Shown one piece after another: positions 59,626-64,000 of a stretch of 64,000 bases of DNA. The notes beneath the pieces are model-generated. The model searched no databases. It was not told where the DNA came from and saw only the letters and a list, made by a program, of their open reading frames with translations. The translations under genes and the position numbers were made by a program. Source of the DNA: JBEKHT01 sp049516595 (lineage in GTDB: Bacteria; Chloroflexota; Anaerolineae; Anaerolineales; RBG-16-64-43); the NCBI GenBank assembly GCA_049516595.1, contig JBEKSY010000003.1:82535-146534 (forward strand), read 5' to 3'. Every line of letters begins with the position of its first letter. Position 1 is the first letter of the stretch.

Positions 59626-60141
59626 GGAGAACTCGCCAGACGGGCTGGTCCCAATTCCCCAGCAGCGGCTCGAACGCGGCGCAGCGTCGCGTTCCCCTCT
59701 GGGAGCACCGAACCGGGCCGTTGCGCTTCGGGCTTGCTCCCTCTCCATGACCTCCCCTCCAATGGGACTCCCCAACCCGGCTAGACGGGATCTGATTGCT
59801 CCTTTGCCGAATTGGCCTTCTTGCGCTGGGCTAGCGGACACAGACAGGGCCGGTTGCAGAAGGGGCTCCCGCCCCAGCACAAAGGCTCCACCGAATGGTC
59901 GGACGGCCCCCCCCGAGGTCTCCCACCCAGGGAGCGGCGGGCGATCCCGGTCGAGGGCGCTTTCGGCAACTCGGCCGTCTCCAGCCTGGCCCTTCTCCCA
60001 AAGGATTTCCATCGAGCCCAGGCTCGAAGGGATTCTCACGCCCCTCTCACCCAGGTTACACGGATTTTGCACTGCGTTCACCTCCCCAAAAAAGGTCTGA
60101 GGTACGCTACCCTGGAAAATAAAGATCGCCAGAGGGAGACC
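59626..60141. other. Region between the two phospholipase genes
   Basis: About 515 bases without a supported gene. A weak 7 bp hairpin (59672-59678 with 59688-59694) follows the first stop. The second gene's start is preceded by GAGGGAGA. The frame that runs into the second gene from 59812 has no protein character. Confidence 0.4.
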
Positions 60142-61620
60142 ATGAATGCTCGCAAACGATGGATTGTGATCTTTGCGGTACTCGCCTTGGGGCCCGCCTG
60201 TGCCGGTGTCAATCTCAGTGGCTACGCCCAGTCGCAACTCACTCAGCTCGTCCCGAGCCTGGGAGAAGCCAGTTCCAGCTCGACCTCCACAAGCCCCTCA
60301 CCCGCCAGTTCGGGCCTAAGCGGAATCCACAAGATCCAGCACGTAATTGTCATCATGCAGGAGAACCGTTCCTTTGACTCCTACTTCGGCACGTTCCCCG
60401 GGGCGGACGGGATCCCCATGAAGGACGGAGTGCCCGCGGTTTGCATCCCAGATCCCGTGACACATACCTGCGTCCGGCCCTATCATGACCCCCATGACCT
60501 CAACCATGGCGGGCCTCACGGGTCCAGCAATGCTGTGGCTGACATCGACGGCGGCAAGATGGATGGCTTCATCACCCAAGTTGGCCGGGCCCGCCAGAAG
60601 TGCGCGGACCCGAATGATCCGACCTGCCAGCTCTCCGGCGGCGCCGACGTGATGGGATATCACGATGCACGCGAGATCCCCAATTACTGGGCGTATGCCG
60701 AGAACTTTGTCCTGCAGGATCATATGTTCGAACCAAACGCCTCCTGGAGTCTGCCTGCCCACCTCTTCATGGTCTCGGCTTGGTCAGCATCCTGCTCGGT
60801 CCGGGGAGACCCCATGAGCTGTCAGAGTGATCTCAACAATCCGGGCCGCACGCACGGGACGGTGACCGCCGGGGCTGACTACGCCTGGACGGATTTGACT
60901 TACCTGCTCCACCAGGACAATGTGAGCTGGGCGTACTACCTGGCCCAAGGTAGCGAGCCCGATTGTGAGAACGACCAGCAAATGACCTGCACCCCCATCC
61001 CGCAGAAGGCAACGGTGCCCGGGATCTGGAATCCCCTGCCGGAGTTTGACACGGTAAAGCAGGATGGGCAGATCAGCAATATCCAGGATCTTTCGCTCTT
61101 CTACAAGGCGGCACAGGACGGAAGCCTGCCCGCCGTGTCCTGGGTTGTCCCGAATGGGACCGACAGTGAGCACCCTCCGGCCCTGGTGAGCGTTGGCCAA
61201 GCGTACGTCACCGGCTTGATCGATGCGGTCATGCGAGGACCCGATTGGAGTAGCTCGGCGATCTTCCTCACCTGGGATGATTGGGGGGGGTTCTATGACC
61301 ATGTGGTTCCCCCGGCGGTCGACCAGAACGGATACGGCCTGCGGGTCCCGGGGATCGTCATTAGCCCCTATGCCAAGCGGGGGTACATCGACCCCCAGGT
61401 CCTGAGCTTCGATGCCTACCTGAAGTTCATCGAGGATGACTTCCTCAGCGGAGAGCGGATCGACCCGAAGGTGGATGGGCGCCCGGACTCTCGCCCCGAT
61501 GTGCGCGAGGACGCCCCGCAGCTCGGGGACCTAAGTACCGACTTCGATTTCAGCCAGACTCCGCGTCCCGGTATGGTCCTGCCTTTGCATCCCGCGCCTG
61601 GCCCGGCTGCGGTGGGATAG
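60142..61620 (+). CDS. Phospholipase C/acid phosphatase-like lipoprotein, copy 2
   Basis: A 492-residue paralogue of the preceding gene. Lipobox LGPACAG near residue 17, a Ser/Thr-rich linker (about residues 40-60), then HVIVIMQENRSFDSYFGTFP and, further on, TWDDWGGFYDHVVPPAVDQN with a histidine that the first copy replaces by Asn. The Cys pairs CIPDPVTHTC and CSVRGDPMSC correspond to those of copy 1. Start ATG 60142 with GAGGGAGA upstream. The two copies are closely alike over their whole catalytic part and probably arose by tandem duplication; a terminator hairpin follows. Function as above. Confidence 0.92.
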   Translation: MNARKRWIVIFAVLALGPACAGVNLSGYAQSQLTQLVPSLGEASSSSTSTSPSPASSGLSGIHKIQHVIVIMQENRSFDSYFGTFPGADGIPMKDGVPAVCIPDPVTHTCVRPYHDPHDLNHGGPHGSSNAVADIDGGKMDGFITQVGRARQKCADPNDPTCQLSGGADVMGYHDAREIPNYWAYAENFVLQDHMFEPNASWSLPAHLFMVSAWSASCSVRGDPMSCQSDLNNPGRTHGTVTAGADYAWTDLTYLLHQDNVSWAYYLAQGSEPDCENDQQMTCTPIPQKATVPGIWNPLPEFDTVKQDGQISNIQDLSLFYKAAQDGSLPAVSWVVPNGTDSEHPPALVSVGQAYVTGLIDAVMRGPDWSSSAIFLTWDDWGGFYDHVVPPAVDQNGYGLRVPGIVISPYAKRGYIDPQVLSFDAYLKFIEDDFLSGERIDPKVDGRPDSRPDVREDAPQLGDLSTDFDFSQTPRPGMVLPLHPAPGPAAVG

Positions 61621-61667
61621 ATGGCCAGCCAAGATGTGCGGGGGCTCTTTTCCCTCCTGGATGAGGG

Positions 61668-61707
61668 AAGGATGCGGCGCTCGGATGAGCGCCGCATCCT
61701 TTTCTTC
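61668..61707 (+). terminator. Intrinsic terminator after the phospholipase pair
   Basis: A 14 bp perfect stem (AAGGATGCGGCGCT at 61668-61681, AGCGCCGCATCCTT at 61688-61701), CGGATG loop, followed by TTCTT. It lies about 50 bases after the second phospholipase stop. Confidence 0.88.
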
Positions 61708-61973
61708 CCAGTTCCCTTCTTCCCACCTCAGAGGCCCATTGCAATCGTCATACAAGCTGGGGGCAAGCATTGCAGGCAACGTGCACGCCGCGGGCCTTTC
61801 TCCCCAGGAATCCGCTGGATTCGGGCGGGCCGACCAGCTGGGAAGGCGATCAGCAAGGCAATTGCAACCACCCTTCCAGGGCCTACCCGCGGATAATTAA
61901 GGCAAAAGACAAGGGAAGAACGGGCTCCAGCCAGCCCCTGCGAGGGGCGGCGCGGAAGCCCAGGGAGGGCAAG

Positions 61974-62801
61974 ATGACCGGCTTTGACGTTTTCCTCAAT
62001 ATCCTGAACTTCCTTCTTCAGCCCTGGTTTGGATGGCTGCTGCTCATTCCGGTTGCGGTCCAGGCCGCTTTGCCGCTCATGGGCTGGTACCGCACGGGAG
62101 CCCGCCAGGACCCCCTCGCCTATCGTGCTCGCGGCGATCTGAGCCACCGGGAGCGACCTTTGTATCAAGCGCTCATGGCCCCCGCGGCAGAACTCATCGT
62201 CCTCTGGACCCTCCTGGTAGGGGTCCGTCTCTACTCCTCAGCCCTGTGGCCGAGGGGCAACCTGAGCCTGACCCTAAGTTTCGGGGACGCCTTGCTTTCC
62301 GCCCTGACCTTGGGTGCCCTGGTCAGCCTGACGCTTCTGTGGGGGCGGGAGGAAGGGCTGCTACGATACGGAGAGAGTCCTTCCCCTTTTGAGCAGGACC
62401 TTGAGGGCCTTTCGCCTGAGGCCTTCAAGGTCTTCGTGGCGGTCCTGTTCCGAATGCGAGGCTACCAAGCGGCCGTAGGCGGGCGAGCCGCAGAGTCGGG
62501 CCTGGACCTTCTCCTGGAGAATCCAGCCGGGTGCCAGGAAGTCGCTGTCTGCCTCCCGCGCCCGGTGCGAGAAGTGGACCGGGATCCCTTGCTCCAACTT
62601 CACGCGGCGATGCTGCGCAATGAGAAAGCGGTGCGGGGGTATGTGATCACGACCGGCACGTTCAGCCACACGGCCGAGAAATGGGCTCGCACCCGTGCGA
62701 TCCGCCTCATCGGAGCCAAGGAGTTGAGACAGGCTGTGCGGGCGACCCCGCGCGAGGAGCTTCCCTCCCCGGTCCCTGCGCTGGTGACCGTGATCGCCTG
62801 A
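61974..62801 (+). CDS. Membrane-anchored Mrr-like restriction endonuclease-fold protein
   Basis: A 275-residue protein. Residues 1-120 contain about three hydrophobic segments (LLLIPVAVQAALPLM; AELIVLWTLLVGVRLYSSAL; LLSALTLGALVSLTLLW). Residues 145-260 resemble an Mrr-type restriction endonuclease-fold domain: LSPEAFKVFVAVLFRMRGYQ, AESGLDLLLENPAG (the Asp), then VREVDRDPLLQLHAAMLRNE, VITTGTFSHTAEKWA and IRLIGAKEL. The Q-x-K element that normally completes the active site reads EVAV, without lysine, so cleavage activity is doubtful. Start ATG 61974 follows AGGGAGGG. It stands alone between terminators. It may be a membrane-bound sensor or defence relic; function not known. Confidence 0.7.
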   Translation: MTGFDVFLNILNFLLQPWFGWLLLIPVAVQAALPLMGWYRTGARQDPLAYRARGDLSHRERPLYQALMAPAAELIVLWTLLVGVRLYSSALWPRGNLSLTLSFGDALLSALTLGALVSLTLLWGREEGLLRYGESPSPFEQDLEGLSPEAFKVFVAVLFRMRGYQAAVGGRAAESGLDLLLENPAGCQEVAVCLPRPVREVDRDPLLQLHAAMLRNEKAVRGYVITTGTFSHTAEKWARTRAIRLIGAKELRQAVRATPREELPSPVPALVTVIA

Positions 62802-62851
62802 CGGACCCGAGTCGTCCAATTCGAATTCTCGGTGGGACCTCCCCTCCCTTG

Positions 62852-62887
62852 AGCCGCCCCGACCATCCGCTCGGGGCGGCTTGGTTT
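62852..62887 (+). terminator. Intrinsic terminator after the Mrr-like gene
   Basis: An 11 bp perfect stem (AGCCGCCCCGA at 62852-62862, TCGGGGCGGCT at 62871-62881) with an 8 base loop, followed by TGGTTTT, about 50 bases after the stop. Confidence 0.85.
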
Positions 62888-62936
62888 TGCCCGCCATGAG
62901 AGGCCGGGGGAGTCAGCAGGGGCTGGTGGGTAAGGG

Positions 62937-62971
62937 CAAAAAAAAGCGGCCCCACGTTCGCGCGGGGCCAC
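62937..62971 (-). terminator. rRNA operon terminator
   Basis: On the minus strand a stem of GGCCCC/GGGGCC extended by two more pairs, then seven T residues. It lies about 15 bases beyond the 3' end of the 5S gene. Confidence 0.85.
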
Positions 62972-62984
62972 GGAATGCTCAGAT

Positions 62985-63106
62985 CTCTTTGGCCTTGACC
63001 TACTTTCCCAGGCCGTTGCCAGCCGAGTATCATCGGCGCTGGCAGGCTTAACTTCCGGGTTCGGGATGGGACCGGGTGTACCCCTGCCGCTCCAAAGACC
63101 AAAGAG
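62985..63106 (-). rRNA. rrf: 5S ribosomal RNA
   Basis: About 122 nucleotides on the minus strand. The core reads CGGTCCCATCCCGAACCCGG then AAGTTAAGCCTGCCAGCGCC, which is the standard 5S loop B to helix III/IV region. The ends, TCTTTGG and CCAAAGAGA, pair as helix I. Boundaries are good to a few bases. It follows the 23S gene in the usual 16S-23S-5S order. Confidence 0.95.
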
Positions 63107-63154
63107 ACTGCGGGTTACCGAATAGGATCGAAGAAGAATTCCAAGTTCTCCGCA

Positions 63155-64000
<846 letters not shown>

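Noticed and set aside
58927..60237. A 436-codon minus-strand frame
   Set aside because: Antisense to the first phospholipase gene and the spacer after it; no motif seen.

Overview
This is a GC-rich bacterial chromosome segment. The gene mix suggests Chloroflexota: split gcvPA/gcvPB, a Ddn-type deazaflavin nitroreductase homologue, an archaeal/actinobacterial-type Ino1, roadblock/LC7 proteins, YfhO-type membrane proteins, and T-box plus glycine riboswitch control. This assignment is an inference; no taxonomic marker could be searched. The 3' part of a 23S rRNA gene and a 5S rRNA gene close the window on the minus strand.

Layout. 1-3.3 kb: ends of a surface-polysaccharide type region (membrane proteins, truncated epimerase). 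3.4-6.5 kb: a histidine/aromatic ammonia-lyase and a small deoxynucleoside kinase. 6.5-10.1 kb (minus): gcvH-gcvPA-gcvPB behind a strong promoter, a tandem glycine riboswitch and an intrinsic terminator. 10.4-12.5 kb: a CBS-like small protein and an ammonium transporter. 12.6-16 kb: DinB-like protein, Ddn-like reductase, cupin, a decayed EamA permease and an SDR. 16.2-17.7 kb: glycerol kinase. 17.9-29 kb: a long plus-strand run of large membrane proteins in two repeated pairs, a third membrane protein type, then MoxR and DUF58. 29.2-30.9 kb: serS behind a T-box leader. 31-37.6 kb: HEAT protein, YtxH-like protein, M6-like metallopeptidase, a two-component pair, RidA and small membrane proteins. 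37.9-41.3 kb: TIGR01777 epimerase, aldo/keto reductase and a peroxiredoxin-like gene with an in-frame TGA. 41.7-43.2 kb: a roadblock pair, the second fused to a nucleotidyltransferase-like domain. 43.3-45.35 kb: an AT-richer island with two paralogous proteins, a broken integrase and tRNA-Pro(CGG). 45.5-58 kb: GAF histidine kinase, inositol-phosphate synthase, lipoprotein, PAP2 phosphatase, MFS carriers, hydrolases, M24 peptidase and acyltransferase. 58.2-61.6 kb: two tandem phospholipase C/acid phosphatase-like lipoproteins. 62-62.8 kb: a membrane-anchored Mrr-like protein. 63-64 kb: rRNA.

Most notable: the peroxiredoxin-like gene at 40859-41344. Its only interruption is a TGA exactly where the first cysteine of a CxxC redox motif belongs, followed by a compact hairpin with a GU-containing loop at bacterial SECIS spacing. 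This makes a UxxC selenoprotein a good hypothesis. Other leads are the roadblock-nucleotidyltransferase fusion, the remnant mobile island next to tRNA-Pro, and the duplicated membrane-protein cassettes.
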